Assembly (NCBI RefSeq): GCF_009208555.1
Contig: NZ_WFLI01000023.1
Coordinates: 34,578-98,577, forward strand
Length of the DNA stretch: 64,000 bases
Reading direction: 5' to 3'
Source of the DNA: Janthinobacterium violaceinigrum
Lineage (GTDB): Bacteria > Pseudomonadota > Gammaproteobacteria > Burkholderiales > Burkholderiaceae_D
The notes under the pieces are model-generated. The model had not been told where the DNA came from. It made no database searches and saw only the letters and a list, made by a program, of their open reading frames with translations. Each line of letters opens with the position of its first letter. The stretch's first letter is position 1. The position numbers and the translations under genes are program-made. This document shows positions 1 through 8,854 of the stretch, piece after piece.

Positions 1-332
1 GCGCCCGTGCCCGTGCCGCCGCCCATGCCGGCAGCGATGAAGACCATGTGCGCGCCGCGCAGCGAATCGGCGATGCGCGTGCGCGATTCTTCGGCCAGCT
101 GGCGGCCGACGGCAGGCTTCATGCCAGCGCCCAGACCCGTATCGCCGATCTGGATGATGTTATGGGCCTTCGATGTCGACAGGGCTTGTGCGTCGGTGTT
201 GGCGGCAATGAACTCCACACCCGACATGCCTTTGTTGATCATGTGTTGGACTGCATTGCCACCCGCACCGCCGACGCCGACGACCTTGATGACGGTACCT
301 AAAGCTGTGTTATCGACCATATCGAACTCCAT
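1..332 (-). CDS. ftsZ: Cell division protein FtsZ, N-terminal part (cut by window edge)
   Basis: Tubulin-like GTPase that forms the cytokinetic Z ring. About 110 codons are present. The product begins MEFDMVDNTALG and continues with the nucleotide-binding loop VVGVGGAGGNAVQHM, the usual FtsZ opening. The ATG at 332 is preceded by AGGAG about 7 bases upstream, which fixes the start. It is the last gene of the dcw cluster, 154 bp downstream of ftsA, and that gap may hold its own promoter. The C-terminal part, including the FtsA-binding tail, lies outside the window. Confidence 0.97.
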   Translation of the reverse strand, partial: MEFDMVDNTALGTVIKVVGVGGAGGNAVQHMINKGMSGVEFIAANTDAQALSTSKAHNIIQIGDTGLGAGMKPAVGRQLAEESRTRIADSLRGAHMVFIAAGMGGGTGTG

Positions 333-486
333 GATGTGCTCCTATCAGATGCGGTTTCCAAGCGCCAGGCCTCATATTGGTAGGAGAACTGGAGATTGAA
401 AACTGCGGTTAAATATAAAATAAAGTTATGTGTGTGTACCTGCGATGCTGCCAAAAAACCTGTACTGCCGGGCGTAAATCAGGCCC
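333..486 (-). promoter_or_regulatory. ftsA-ftsZ intergenic leader with weak candidate ftsZ promoter
   Basis: This is the longest gap inside the otherwise compact dcw cluster. On the minus strand TTGGCA (454-449) and CATAAC (430-425) are separated by 18 bp, a moderate sigma-70 match, and would give a leader of about 85 nt before ftsZ. Extra ftsZ promoters are common in dcw clusters. The match here is weak and inferred from sequence only. Confidence 0.3.
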
Positions 487-1719
487 TTAAAAATTCCCTA
501 AAAACCATTCCTTCATGCGCTGCCAGACTGCCTTCACCGAGCCGTCCTGACGCGTCACGATGTGGCCGCGCAGGTATTGCTTCTTCGCTTCCAGCAGCAG
601 GCCCAATACCGTGGCATAGCGCGGACTGCGCACCACGTCGGCCAGCTGGCCCCGATACTCGGGCGTGCCCAGGCGCGCCGGTTTCAGGAAAATGTCTTCC
701 GCCATTTCCACCATGCCGGGCATGATGGAAGTGCCGCCCGTGAGCACGATGCCCGACGACAGCACGCCTTCGTAACCGGATTCGCGCACCACCTGGTGCA
801 CCATGGCGAACAGCTCCTCGACGCGCGGCTCGATCACTGCCGCCAGCGCCTGGCGCGACAGGTTGCGCGGGCCGCGGTCGCCCAGGCCCGGCACTTCCAG
901 CGATTCGCCGGGATCAGCCAGGACCTGCTTGGCCACGCCATAGCGGATCTTGATTTCTTCCGCTTCCGCGGTCGGGGTACGCAAGGCCATGGCGATGTCG
1001 TTGGTGATCTGGTCGCCGGCGATGGGAATGACTGCCGTATGGCGGATCGCGCCATCGGAGAATACCGCCACATCGGTCGTGCCGCCGCCGATGTCGATCA
1101 GCACCACGCCCAGTTCCTTCTCGTCGGGCGTGAGCACCGCATCGGCGGACGCCATCGGCTGCAGGATCAGGTCCGACACTTCCAGGCCGCAGCGGCGCAC
1201 GCACTTGACGATGTTCTGCACTGCCGACACGGCGCCGGTGACGATATGCACCTTCACCTCCAGGCGGATGCCGCTCATGCCGATCGGCTCGCGCACATCT
1301 TCCTGGCTGTCGACGATGAACTCCTGCGGCACCGTGTGCAGCAATTGCTGATCGGTCGGAATGTTAACCGCTTTTGCCGTCTCGATGACGCGCGCCACGT
1401 CGGTCGCCGTCACTTCCTTGTCCTTGATGGCCACCATGCCGCTGGAATTGAAGCTGCGGATATGGCTGCCCGCAATGCCCGCGTAGACATTGCGGATCTT
1501 GCAGTCGGCCATCAGCTCGGCCTCTTCCAGCGCGCGCTGGATGGACTCCACCGTGGCCTCGATATTGACCACCACGCCTTTTTTCAGGCCCTTCGATTCG
1601 TGCTGGCCCAGCCCGATCACTTCGTGGCGCCCGTCGGACATCACTTCGGCTACCACCGCCACCACTTTCGAGGTGCCGATGTCGAGGCCGACGATCAGGT
1701 TTTTCGCGTCTTTTGTCAT
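487..1719 (-). CDS. ftsA: Cell division protein FtsA
   Basis: Actin-like ATPase that tethers FtsZ filaments to the inner membrane and recruits later division proteins. The 410-residue length is normal for FtsA. The phosphate-binding motif DIGTSK is at residues 13-18 and the second, DIGGGTTD, at about 209-216. The last 18 residues (GSVKAVWQRMKEWFLGNF) form the amphipathic membrane-targeting helix. It lies between ftsQ (45 bp upstream) and ftsZ, the standard order. The ATG at 1719 is the natural start because the ATPase motif follows at the usual distance. Confidence 0.98.
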   Translation of the reverse strand: MTKDAKNLIVGLDIGTSKVVAVVAEVMSDGRHEVIGLGQHESKGLKKGVVVNIEATVESIQRALEEAELMADCKIRNVYAGIAGSHIRSFNSSGMVAIKDKEVTATDVARVIETAKAVNIPTDQQLLHTVPQEFIVDSQEDVREPIGMSGIRLEVKVHIVTGAVSAVQNIVKCVRRCGLEVSDLILQPMASADAVLTPDEKELGVVLIDIGGGTTDVAVFSDGAIRHTAVIPIAGDQITNDIAMALRTPTAEAEEIKIRYGVAKQVLADPGESLEVPGLGDRGPRNLSRQALAAVIEPRVEELFAMVHQVVRESGYEGVLSSGIVLTGGTSIMPGMVEMAEDIFLKPARLGTPEYRGQLADVVRSPRYATVLGLLLEAKKQYLRGHIVTRQDGSVKAVWQRMKEWFLGNF

Positions 1720-1764
1720 TTCTGTCGCCTAGTTTTTTGGGCTATTGTTAAATTGAGTATTAAG

Positions 1765-2583
1765 TTAAGTCGGTTTTTTAATCGGACTGCCATTTTTCTT
1801 CCTGATCGCTGCCGCGGGCCGTCCATCCTTGCCTTCGGCCGGTATCACCAGGCCTGCGGAGCTGAGCGCCAGGCCATTCTGGTAGCGCATATCGATCGTG
1901 TCGATATTCTCCAGCCGGCTCGCCAGCTGCGGATAAATACCCACCAGCCGGTCGACCCGCGCCTTCAGGGTCGTATGATTCTGCTCGCGTCCCAGCGCCA
2001 CGCTCATGCCGTTGTTCAGTTTCACGGTCCACGCATAGCGGCTCGACAGCGACAGCGATTCGGGCACCATTTTCAGGGGCGCGAACCACTTTTCCAGCTG
2101 CACATACGTGGCCAGTACTTCCTTCTCGCTGCCGTCGGGGCCAGCGAAGGCGGGCAATTCATGGTCATCCTCGGCTTCGGCCACATTCGCAGTGAACACA
2201 TCGCCCTTGACCGACAGCAGGCGTCCATCCTCGCCCCACGTGCCCAGCGCCTCGTGTTCTTCCAGCGCCACGATCAGCTGGTTCGGCCACTCGCGCCGCA
2301 CGCTGGCGCGGCGCACCCAGGGCACGGATTCGAACACGCCACGCACGCTTTCCAGATTGGTCGTGAAGAAATTGCCCTTGATGCGGCCCAGGGTGCCGCT
2401 GCGCAGGGTCAGGTAATTCACGTGGCGCAGGCCCTTGTCGTCCGCGCTTTCCACCTTGATCGTGCGCAGGTCGAACATGGGACGCTGCGACACCCACCAG
2501 ACGCCGGCGGCCACGCACACGACCAGAACCGCGGCCAGCAAGCCGTTGGCAGTCGTATTGAGGCTTTTAGCGTCATGCCACAT
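1765..2583 (-). CDS. ftsQ: Cell division protein FtsQ
   Basis: Bitopic inner-membrane divisome protein that recruits FtsB and FtsL. The 272-residue product has a short cytoplasmic N-terminus, one membrane segment at about residues 12-32 and then a POTRA domain opening with FDLRTIKVESAD. The cytoplasmic tail is short compared with the E. coli protein. The ATG at 2583 is 1 bp from the ddlB stop, so translation is probably coupled. The lysine-rich C-terminus (RKKNGSPIKKPT) is variable in the family. Confidence 0.95.
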   Translation of the reverse strand: MWHDAKSLNTTANGLLAAVLVVCVAAGVWWVSQRPMFDLRTIKVESADDKGLRHVNYLTLRSGTLGRIKGNFFTTNLESVRGVFESVPWVRRASVRREWPNQLIVALEEHEALGTWGEDGRLLSVKGDVFTANVAEAEDDHELPAFAGPDGSEKEVLATYVQLEKWFAPLKMVPESLSLSSRYAWTVKLNNGMSVALGREQNHTTLKARVDRLVGIYPQLASRLENIDTIDMRYQNGLALSSAGLVIPAEGKDGRPAAAIRKKNGSPIKKPT

Positions 2584-2584
2584 A

Positions 2585-3553
2585 TCAGCGTTTTCCCTTG
2601 TGCATTTTCAGGCTTGCGCCGGCGACGATTTCCAGGCACAGGTCTTCATAGCTGGTGCCTTCCGCGCGCGCCGCCATCGGCACGAGCGAATGGCCCGTCA
2701 TGCCCGGCGAGGTATTCACTTCCAGCAAAAACAGCTTGCTGTCGGCCGCGCGCATCAGTACATCGACGCGTCCCCAGCCTTCGCAGCCCAGGGCGCGGTA
2801 GGCAGCAAGGGCGATGCGTTCCATCTCCGCGATGATCGCGCCATCGAGCTGCGGCGGGCAGAAATACTGCGTATCGTCCGTGAAGTACTTGTTCTGGTAA
2901 TCGTAATTGCCTTGCGGCGCGACGATTTCGATCGGCGGCAGCGCGCGCGCCGCGGCGCCCTTGCCCAGGATCGCGACGGTGAATTCGCGGCCCTTGATGA
3001 ATTCCTCGGCCAGCACCGAATCATCGAGGCCGGCGGCGATGTCGTATGCAGCCTGGAAGGCCGACGCTTCATTGACCGTCGTGATGCCGATGCTCGAGCC
3101 TTCATGCGGCGGCTTGACGATCAGCGGCAAGCCCAGTTCCGCGGCGACCTTGGCTAGGTCGGAGCTGTCGTCCAGCACCGCGTACTTGGGCGTCGGCAGC
3201 TGGTGCATCAGCCAGATCATCTTGGTGTAGACCTTGTCCATGCCCACCGAGCAGGCCATCACGCCGCTGCCCGTGTACGGAATGCCCAGCTGCTCCAGCG
3301 CGCCCTGCAGGCTGCCGTCTTCGCCGAAGCGGCCATGCAGCGCGATGAAGACGCGGTCAAATTGCTCGGCAGCCAATTCGGCCAGGCTGCGTTCGCCCGT
3401 ATCGAAGCCATGCGCATCCACGCCATGGCTCTTCAATGCGGCCAGCACGCCGGCGCCGGACATCAGCGACACTTCGCGCTCGGCCGAGCGGCCGCCGAAC
3501 AGGACGCCGACCTTGCCCAATTGTTTAACGTCGATAGCTGAAGCTTGGTTCAC
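2585..3553 (-). CDS. ddlB: D-alanine--D-alanine ligase
   Basis: ATP-grasp enzyme that makes D-Ala-D-Ala for peptidoglycan precursors. The 322-residue product has the N-terminal GVLFGGRSAEREVSLMSG signature at about residues 16-33, the ATP-binding loop KPPHEGSSIGI in the middle and the metal-binding LLEVNTSPGMTGHSL near the C-terminus. The start is GTG (3553). It sits between murC and ftsQ with spacers of 1 bp, as in other betaproteobacterial dcw clusters, where the ddlB paralogue resides. Confidence 0.97.
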   Translation of the reverse strand: MNQASAIDVKQLGKVGVLFGGRSAEREVSLMSGAGVLAALKSHGVDAHGFDTGERSLAELAAEQFDRVFIALHGRFGEDGSLQGALEQLGIPYTGSGVMACSVGMDKVYTKMIWLMHQLPTPKYAVLDDSSDLAKVAAELGLPLIVKPPHEGSSIGITTVNEASAFQAAYDIAAGLDDSVLAEEFIKGREFTVAILGKGAAARALPPIEIVAPQGNYDYQNKYFTDDTQYFCPPQLDGAIIAEMERIALAAYRALGCEGWGRVDVLMRAADSKLFLLEVNTSPGMTGHSLVPMAARAEGTSYEDLCLEIVAGASLKMHKGKR

Positions 3554-3554
3554 G

Positions 3555-4958
3555 TCAGGCCTTTACAGTGTGAGGTTGATACGTTGTCAGTTGATTCGGG
3601 ATGCCGCTGATCGAGCCGGCTCCCATGGTCAGCACGACGTCGCCGTCGCGCGCCACGCTCATGATGGTGTCGGCCATGTCCGTCATGGACTCGACGAAAA
3701 TCGGTTCGATCTTGCCGCGTGCGCGCAGCGCATGCGCCAGTGCGCGGCCGTCGGCGGCGACGATAGGCGCTTCGCCCGCCGCATACACTTCGGACAGCAG
3801 CAACACGTCGGGCGCGCCCAGCACCTTGACGAAATCCTCGAACAGGTCGCGCGTGCGGCTGTAGCGGTGCGGCTGGAACGCCAGCACCAGGCGGCGGCCA
3901 GGATAGGCGGCGCGCGCGGCGGCCAGCGTCACTTCCGTTTCCACCGGATGGTGGCCAAAATCGTCTACCAGCGCAAAGGTGCCGCCGTTCGGCAGCGCCA
4001 CTTCGCCGTAGCGCGTAAAGCGCCGGCCCACGCCGGAGAACTCGGCCAGGCCTTGCTGCGTGGCGCTGTCGGCGATGCCGATTTCGCGCGCGATGGCAAT
4101 CGCCGAGCAGGCATTCTGCACATTGTGCATGCCGGGCTGGTTCAGCACCACGTCCAGGTCGGGATAGCCTTCCTGCAGTACGGTGAAATGCATTTCCAGG
4201 CCCACGGCGCGCGCGTTGACGGCGCGCACTTGCGCGTCTTCCGCGAAACCGTAGGTGGTGACGGGCTTGGTGACGGCCGGGATGATGGCGCGCACGTGCG
4301 GATCGTCGATGCACAGCATGGCGCGGCCATAGAACGGCAGGCGGTGCGTGAACTGCACGAAAGCCTGCTTGAGCTTTTCGAAGTCGTGTTCGTAGGTGTC
4401 CATGTGATCGGCGTCGATGTTCGTGATCACTTCAATCATCGGCGTCAGGTTCAGGAACGAGGCGTCCGACTCATCGGCTTCGGCCACCAGGTAGTCGCCC
4501 GAACCCAGCTTGGCGTTCGCGCCGGCACTGGTCAGGCGGCCGCCGATGACGAAGGTGGGATCGAGGCCGCCCTGCGCCAGCACGGAAGCGACCAGGCTGG
4601 TCGTCGTCGTCTTGCCATGCGTGCCCGCAATCGCGATACCGCGTTTCAAGCGCATCAATTCACCGAGCATCACGGCGCGCGGCACCAGCGGAATCTTGCG
4701 CGCACGGGCAGCGGCCACTTCCGGATTATCCTGCGGGACGGCGCCCGACGTCACCACCGCATCGGCGTCGCCGATATTTTCCGCCGCGTGACCGAGCATG
4801 ACGGTCGCGCCCAGGCTCGCCAGGCGCTGCGTCGCCGCATTGCTGCCCAGGTCGGAGCCCGACACCTTGTAGCCCAGGTTGACCAGCACTTCGGCGATGC
4901 CGCTCATGCCGCTGCCGCCAATGCCGACAAAGTGGATATTGTTTACTTTATGCTTCAC
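3555..4958 (-). CDS. murC: UDP-N-acetylmuramate--L-alanine ligase MurC
   Basis: Cytoplasmic Mur ligase that adds L-Ala to UDP-MurNAc, the first step of stem-peptide assembly. From the GTG at 4958 the product is 467 residues. It has the Rossmann motif HFVGIGGSGMSG at about 9-20 and the ATP loop GTHGKTT at 112-118, plus the EADESDASF segment. A longer in-frame reading exists, but the GTG follows GAGG by 8 bases, and the upstream residues would lie inside the end of murG, so the GTG start is preferred. Confidence 0.95.
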   Translation of the reverse strand: MKHKVNNIHFVGIGGSGMSGIAEVLVNLGYKVSGSDLGSNAATQRLASLGATVMLGHAAENIGDADAVVTSGAVPQDNPEVAAARARKIPLVPRAVMLGELMRLKRGIAIAGTHGKTTTTSLVASVLAQGGLDPTFVIGGRLTSAGANAKLGSGDYLVAEADESDASFLNLTPMIEVITNIDADHMDTYEHDFEKLKQAFVQFTHRLPFYGRAMLCIDDPHVRAIIPAVTKPVTTYGFAEDAQVRAVNARAVGLEMHFTVLQEGYPDLDVVLNQPGMHNVQNACSAIAIAREIGIADSATQQGLAEFSGVGRRFTRYGEVALPNGGTFALVDDFGHHPVETEVTLAAARAAYPGRRLVLAFQPHRYSRTRDLFEDFVKVLGAPDVLLLSEVYAAGEAPIVAADGRALAHALRARGKIEPIFVESMTDMADTIMSVARDGDVVLTMGAGSISGIPNQLTTYQPHTVKA

Positions 4959-4968
4959 AGAGCTAACC

Positions 4969-6063
4969 TCATGCCAGTTTTTCCAATACGTGTGCGATCG
5001 CCTCATTGGCGTCGCGCTTGCCTGCTGCCAGTGCCGCTTGCGCCATCTGCTGGCAAGTGTCGCGGCTCAGCGACGCCAGCAGCGCGCTCAGCGACGCCGC
5101 ACTCATTTCCGTCTGCGGCAAATGAATCGCCGCACCTTGTTTTGCCATCCATTGCGCGTTGTCGCGCTGGTGGCTGGTGGTCGACGCCACCAGCGGCACG
5201 AGCACGCTGGCCACGCCGGCCGCCGTCAATTCCGACAGGGTGATGGCGCCAGCGCGGCAGATCACCAGGTCGGCCTCGGTATACGCCCTGGCCATGTCGT
5301 CGATGAAGTCGACCACATTGGCCTGCACGCCCGCCTGCGCATACGCGGCATGCAGGGCGTCGATATTCTTCTTGCCCGACTGGTGCGTCACCAGCGGACG
5401 TTCGCCCTCGGGCATCAGGGCCAGCGCGGCAGGCAGGCTGTCGTTCAGCGCTTTCGCGCCCAGGCTGCCGCCCACCACCAGGATGCGCAGCGGGCCGCTG
5501 CGGCCCGCGAAACGCGCGGCCGGCGGCGCCATGGCGAGGATTCCCGCGCGCACGGGATTGCCCGTGACGACGGCCTTGCCGGCCGCGCTGCCGAAATCGG
5601 CGGGAAAGCCGAAGCATACTTGCTGCGCCAGCGGCACCAGCGTCTTGTTCGACAACAGCAGCGCTGCGTCGGCATTGACCAGCACCAGCGGCACGCCCTT
5701 CAGGCGCGCCATCAGGCCGCCCGGCACGGTGACGTAGCCGCCCATGCCCATCACCACGTCCGGCTTGCGGCTGGCGATGAAACGGCGGATGGCAAAGAAG
5801 CTGGCCAGCATCTTGAAGCCGCCCTTGACCGTGTGCGCCAGGCCCTTGCCGCGCATGCCCGAGAACGCGATGGCATCCATGGGAATACCGCTTTTCGGCA
5901 CCAGGTCCTGCTCCATGCCGTGGGTCGTGCCCAGCCAGCTCACTTCCCAGCCGCGCGCGCGCATGGTCTGCGCAATCGCCAGGCCCGGGAAAATATGGCC
6001 GCCGGTGCCGGCCGCCATGATCATCAGTCTTTTCGTCGTTTTCAAGTTCGTCACGTTGTTCAT
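4969..6063 (-). CDS. murG: Lipid II synthase MurG (GlcNAc transferase)
   Basis: Peripheral membrane GT28 glycosyltransferase that converts lipid I to lipid II at the inner face of the membrane. The 364-residue product has the diagnostic GTGGHIFPGLAIAQ loop at about residues 19-32 and the UDP-GlcNAc-binding region around CRAGAITLSEL, followed by QRDNAQWM. The ATG (6063) overlaps the ftsW stop by 4 bp (ATGA), which supports the start and suggests translational coupling. Confidence 0.97.
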   Translation of the reverse strand: MNNVTNLKTTKRLMIMAAGTGGHIFPGLAIAQTMRARGWEVSWLGTTHGMEQDLVPKSGIPMDAIAFSGMRGKGLAHTVKGGFKMLASFFAIRRFIASRKPDVVMGMGGYVTVPGGLMARLKGVPLVLVNADAALLLSNKTLVPLAQQVCFGFPADFGSAAGKAVVTGNPVRAGILAMAPPAARFAGRSGPLRILVVGGSLGAKALNDSLPAALALMPEGERPLVTHQSGKKNIDALHAAYAQAGVQANVVDFIDDMARAYTEADLVICRAGAITLSELTAAGVASVLVPLVASTTSHQRDNAQWMAKQGAAIHLPQTEMSAASLSALLASLSRDTCQQMAQAALAAGKRDANEAIAHVLEKLA

Positions 6064-7271
6064 AGCCGGCCTCCCCGCATCAGGATCCGGTTTTCGTAAT
6101 CGATGCGCAGCAGGATCGCCAGGCCGATACAGTTAATCAGTACGCCCGTGCCGCCATAGCTCATCAAGGGCAAGGTCAGCCCCTTGGTCGGCAGCAGGCC
6201 CAGGTTCACGCCCATGTTGATGAAGGTCTGCACGCCGATCCAGATGGCGATGCCTTTCGCCGTCAGGCCGGCAAAGGTCTGGTCGATGGCGATTGCCTGG
6301 CGGCCGATGTCGAACGCGCGCTTGATAATCCAGTAAAACATGCCGATCACGATCAGCACGCCCACCAGGCCCAGTTCCTCGCCGATCACGGCCAGCAGGA
6401 AGTCCGTATGCGCTTCGGGCAGGTAGTGCAGCTTTTCCACGCTGCCGCCCAGTCCCACGCCAAACAGTTCGCCCCGTCCGAAGGCGATCAGCGAGTGCGT
6501 CAGCTGGTAGGCCTTGTTCAGCGCATTGTCTTCCTGCCACGGGTCGAGATACGCAAAAAACCGCTCGCGGCGGAATTTCGACAAGGCGATGATGGTGACG
6601 AAGATTGCCGTCAGCATGGCGCCGATGCCGCCGAACCAGATGGCGTTGACGCCGCCCAGGAACAGGATGCCCATGGCGATGCAGACGATCACGCCGAAGG
6701 CGCCCAGGTCGGGCTCCATCAGCAGCAGCAGACCGACGAAACTGACGGCCAGCGCCATCGGCATGAAGCCCTTGGTCAGCTTGTGCATGTATTCCTGCTT
6801 GCGCACCGTGTAGTCGGCCGCGTACAGCACCATCACCACCTTCATCAGCTCGGACGGCTGCGGACGCAGGCCCGGCAAGTTCAGCCAGCGGCGCCCGCCG
6901 TTGACCGACACGCCCAGGCCCGGGATCAGGACCATCACCAGCAGCACCAGGGTGCCGATGAACAGCCACGGCGCGATCTTTTGCCAGGTGGCGATGCGGA
7001 TGCGGAATACCATGGCGGCGACGACGATCGACACGCCGATGAACAGCGCCTGGCGCACGACGAAATAATTGTTCGTGTAGGCGGCAAACTTGCGCGCATC
7101 GGACAGCGAAATCGACGCCGAATACACCATCACCATGCCCAGCAACATCAGCAGCAGGACGACCCACACCAGCGGCTTGTCGTAGTCCATCATCTTCGAT
7201 TGCCGCGCGCGGCTATCCAGCGGCTTGGCAGCCGAGCCGGAACCAAAGCTGAAGGGCAGCTGGAAGGCCAT
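6060..7271 (-). CDS. ftsW: Septal peptidoglycan glycosyltransferase FtsW (SEDS)
   Basis: SEDS-family polytopic membrane protein that polymerises lipid II together with FtsI at the septum. The product is 403 residues from the ATG at 7271 with about ten membrane segments. Typical FtsW blocks are MVMVYSAS near the first helix, GVSVNGGRRWLNLPG, the EPDLGAF segment and LPLMSYGGTGV near the end. A 33-residue upstream extension is open but lies inside murD; the ATG at 7271 shares one base with the murD stop (TGATG) and is the supported start. Confidence 0.96.
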   Translation of the reverse strand: MAFQLPFSFGSGSAAKPLDSRARQSKMMDYDKPLVWVVLLLMLLGMVMVYSASISLSDARKFAAYTNNYFVVRQALFIGVSIVVAAMVFRIRIATWQKIAPWLFIGTLVLLVMVLIPGLGVSVNGGRRWLNLPGLRPQPSELMKVVMVLYAADYTVRKQEYMHKLTKGFMPMALAVSFVGLLLLMEPDLGAFGVIVCIAMGILFLGGVNAIWFGGIGAMLTAIFVTIIALSKFRRERFFAYLDPWQEDNALNKAYQLTHSLIAFGRGELFGVGLGGSVEKLHYLPEAHTDFLLAVIGEELGLVGVLIVIGMFYWIIKRAFDIGRQAIAIDQTFAGLTAKGIAIWIGVQTFINMGVNLGLLPTKGLTLPLMSYGGTGVLINCIGLAILLRIDYENRILMRGGRL

Positions 7272-8854
7272 CAGATATCCTGTCCGTTTTCCAGGGCGAT
7301 GTCGCGCACGGCGTCGACAAACACCTGCGCGCGGTGCGCATAGTTCTTGAACATGTCCAGGCTGGCGCACGCAGGCGACAGCAGCACGGCATCGCCGGCC
7401 AGCGCCAGGCTGCTGGCGCGCTTGACCGCCTCCGGCAAGGTGGCGCAGTCGATGAGGTCCACGCCAGCCGGTTCCAGGGCCGCGCGCAGCGCAGGCGCGT
7501 CGCGGCCGATCAGCACCACGGCGCGCACGTAGCGCGACACGGGTTCGGCCAGCGGCGAGAAATCCTGCCCCTTGCCGTCGCCGCCGGCGATCAGCACCAG
7601 GCGCTGCTCCGCGCCGCCAAACGCCTTGCCCAGGCCGAACAGGGCCGCCACCGTGGCGCCCACATTCGTGCCCTTGCTGTCGTCGTAGTATTCGACGTCA
7701 TTGACGGCCGTGATCAGTTCCACGCGGTGCGGCTCGCCCTGGTATTCGCGCAAGCCGTGCAGCAGCGGCGCGAACGGCAGGCCGATGGCGCGGCACAGGG
7801 CCAGCGCGGCCAGCGCATTCGCGGCATTGTGCTGGCCGCGGATCTTCAGCGCATCGGCCGGCATCAGTTTCTTTGCCATCGTCGGCACCGGTTCCGGTGC
7901 CGGATCGTTCTTCTTGCGCTTCTTCTCGATCACTTCTTCGCTGGGCACGGCTTGCGCCAGCCAGAAGATGCCGCGCTCGTTGACCAGGCCAAAGCTGTCG
8001 GCTTCCGCCGGTTCGCCCGTGCCGAAGGTGATGGTTTCCGCCAGCGGATCGGCCATGTGCATGACCAAGGCATCGTCGCGGTTCAATATGCGCACGGTCT
8101 CGGCGCCGAAGATGCGCGCCTTGTCGGCGGCGTAGGCGGCCATGTCGCCATGCCAGTCCAGGTGGTCCTGCGACAGGTTCAGCACCGTGGCCGCATCGGC
8201 CTGCAGGCTGAACGTCGTGTGCAGCTGAAAGCTGGACAGTTCCAATATCCACGCCTGCGGCAGGCTGCTGGCCACGGCTTCGGCGGGTTCCGCCGCTTCG
8301 CCGCCGTCTTCCGCGGCGGCCGGCGCCGGTGCCGGGGCAGTAACCGGCTCCGCATCGAGCACTTCGCGCAGCACGTCCAGCGCGGCAGGGCTGATATTGC
8401 CGGCCACGCGCGTGGCCAGGCCCGCGCGTTCGCACAGCAGGCCGACCAGGCTGGTGACGGTCGTCTTGCCGTTGGTGCCCGTGATGGCGATGACTTTCGG
8501 CGCATAGCCGCGTTCCGTCTTGAGGAAGGCCAGCGCCTGCGCGAAAAGTTCGATCTCGCCCCACACGGGGATATTCTTTTCCTGTGCGGCCGGCGCAATG
8601 TGCGCCAGTTCGCGGCCCGGCGCCAGGCCGGGGCTGACGGCGACGAAATCGACGCCGTCGAGCAGTTCGGCCGTGAAGGCGCCGGCGATGAATTGCGCTT
8701 GCGGCACGGCGGCCTGCAGCGCGGACAGGCGCTCCGGGGTTTCCCTTGTGTCGGCAACGCGCACGGAAGCACCGCAGCGTGCCAGCCACAGGGCCATGGC
8801 CAGGCCCGACTCCCCGAGGCCCAGTACCAGTGCGGTTTTAGCGTCGTACATCAT
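7271..8854 (-). CDS. murD: UDP-N-acetylmuramoylalanine--D-glutamate ligase MurD, with two inserts
   Basis: Mur ligase adding D-Glu to UDP-MurNAc-L-Ala. Conserved parts are the N-terminal LVLGLGESGLA fold, ATP loop GTNGKTT at 126-132, LELSSFQL near 204-211, NLSQDHLDWHG and YYDDSKGTNVGAT. At 527 residues it is about 90 longer than the E. coli enzyme. The excess lies in two low-complexity stretches: an Ala/Pro/Glu-rich segment at about 168-197 and a charged Lys/Pro segment at about 303-330. Both lie between conserved motifs and keep frame, so they look like surface loops rather than damage. The ATG at 8854 shares one base with the mraY stop. Confidence 0.96.
   Translation of the reverse strand: MMYDAKTALVLGLGESGLAMALWLARCGASVRVADTRETPERLSALQAAVPQAQFIAGAFTAELLDGVDFVAVSPGLAPGRELAHIAPAAQEKNIPVWGEIELFAQALAFLKTERGYAPKVIAITGTNGKTTVTSLVGLLCERAGLATRVAGNISPAALDVLREVLDAEPVTAPAPAPAAAEDGGEAAEPAEAVASSLPQAWILELSSFQLHTTFSLQADAATVLNLSQDHLDWHGDMAAYAADKARIFGAETVRILNRDDALVMHMADPLAETITFGTGEPAEADSFGLVNERGIFWLAQAVPSEEVIEKKRKKNDPAPEPVPTMAKKLMPADALKIRGQHNAANALAALALCRAIGLPFAPLLHGLREYQGEPHRVELITAVNDVEYYDDSKGTNVGATVAALFGLGKAFGGAEQRLVLIAGGDGKGQDFSPLAEPVSRYVRAVVLIGRDAPALRAALEPAGVDLIDCATLPEAVKRASSLALAGDAVLLSPACASLDMFKNYAHRAQVFVDAVRDIALENGQDI

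Noticed and set aside
562..2835. Long plus-strand open frame opposite ftsA, ftsQ and ddlB
   Set aside because: It is antisense to well-recognised genes, His/Arg/Gln-rich in composition and has no ribosome site or family pattern; a by-product of GC-rich codon use.
3234..5243. Plus-strand open frame of about 670 codons opposite ddlB and murC
   Set aside because: Shadow of real minus-strand genes, with low-information composition and no domain.
6060..7370. Longer ftsW start adding 33 residues
   Set aside because: The extension lies inside murD and is Arg-rich; the ATG overlapping the murD stop at 7271 gives the normal N-terminus.
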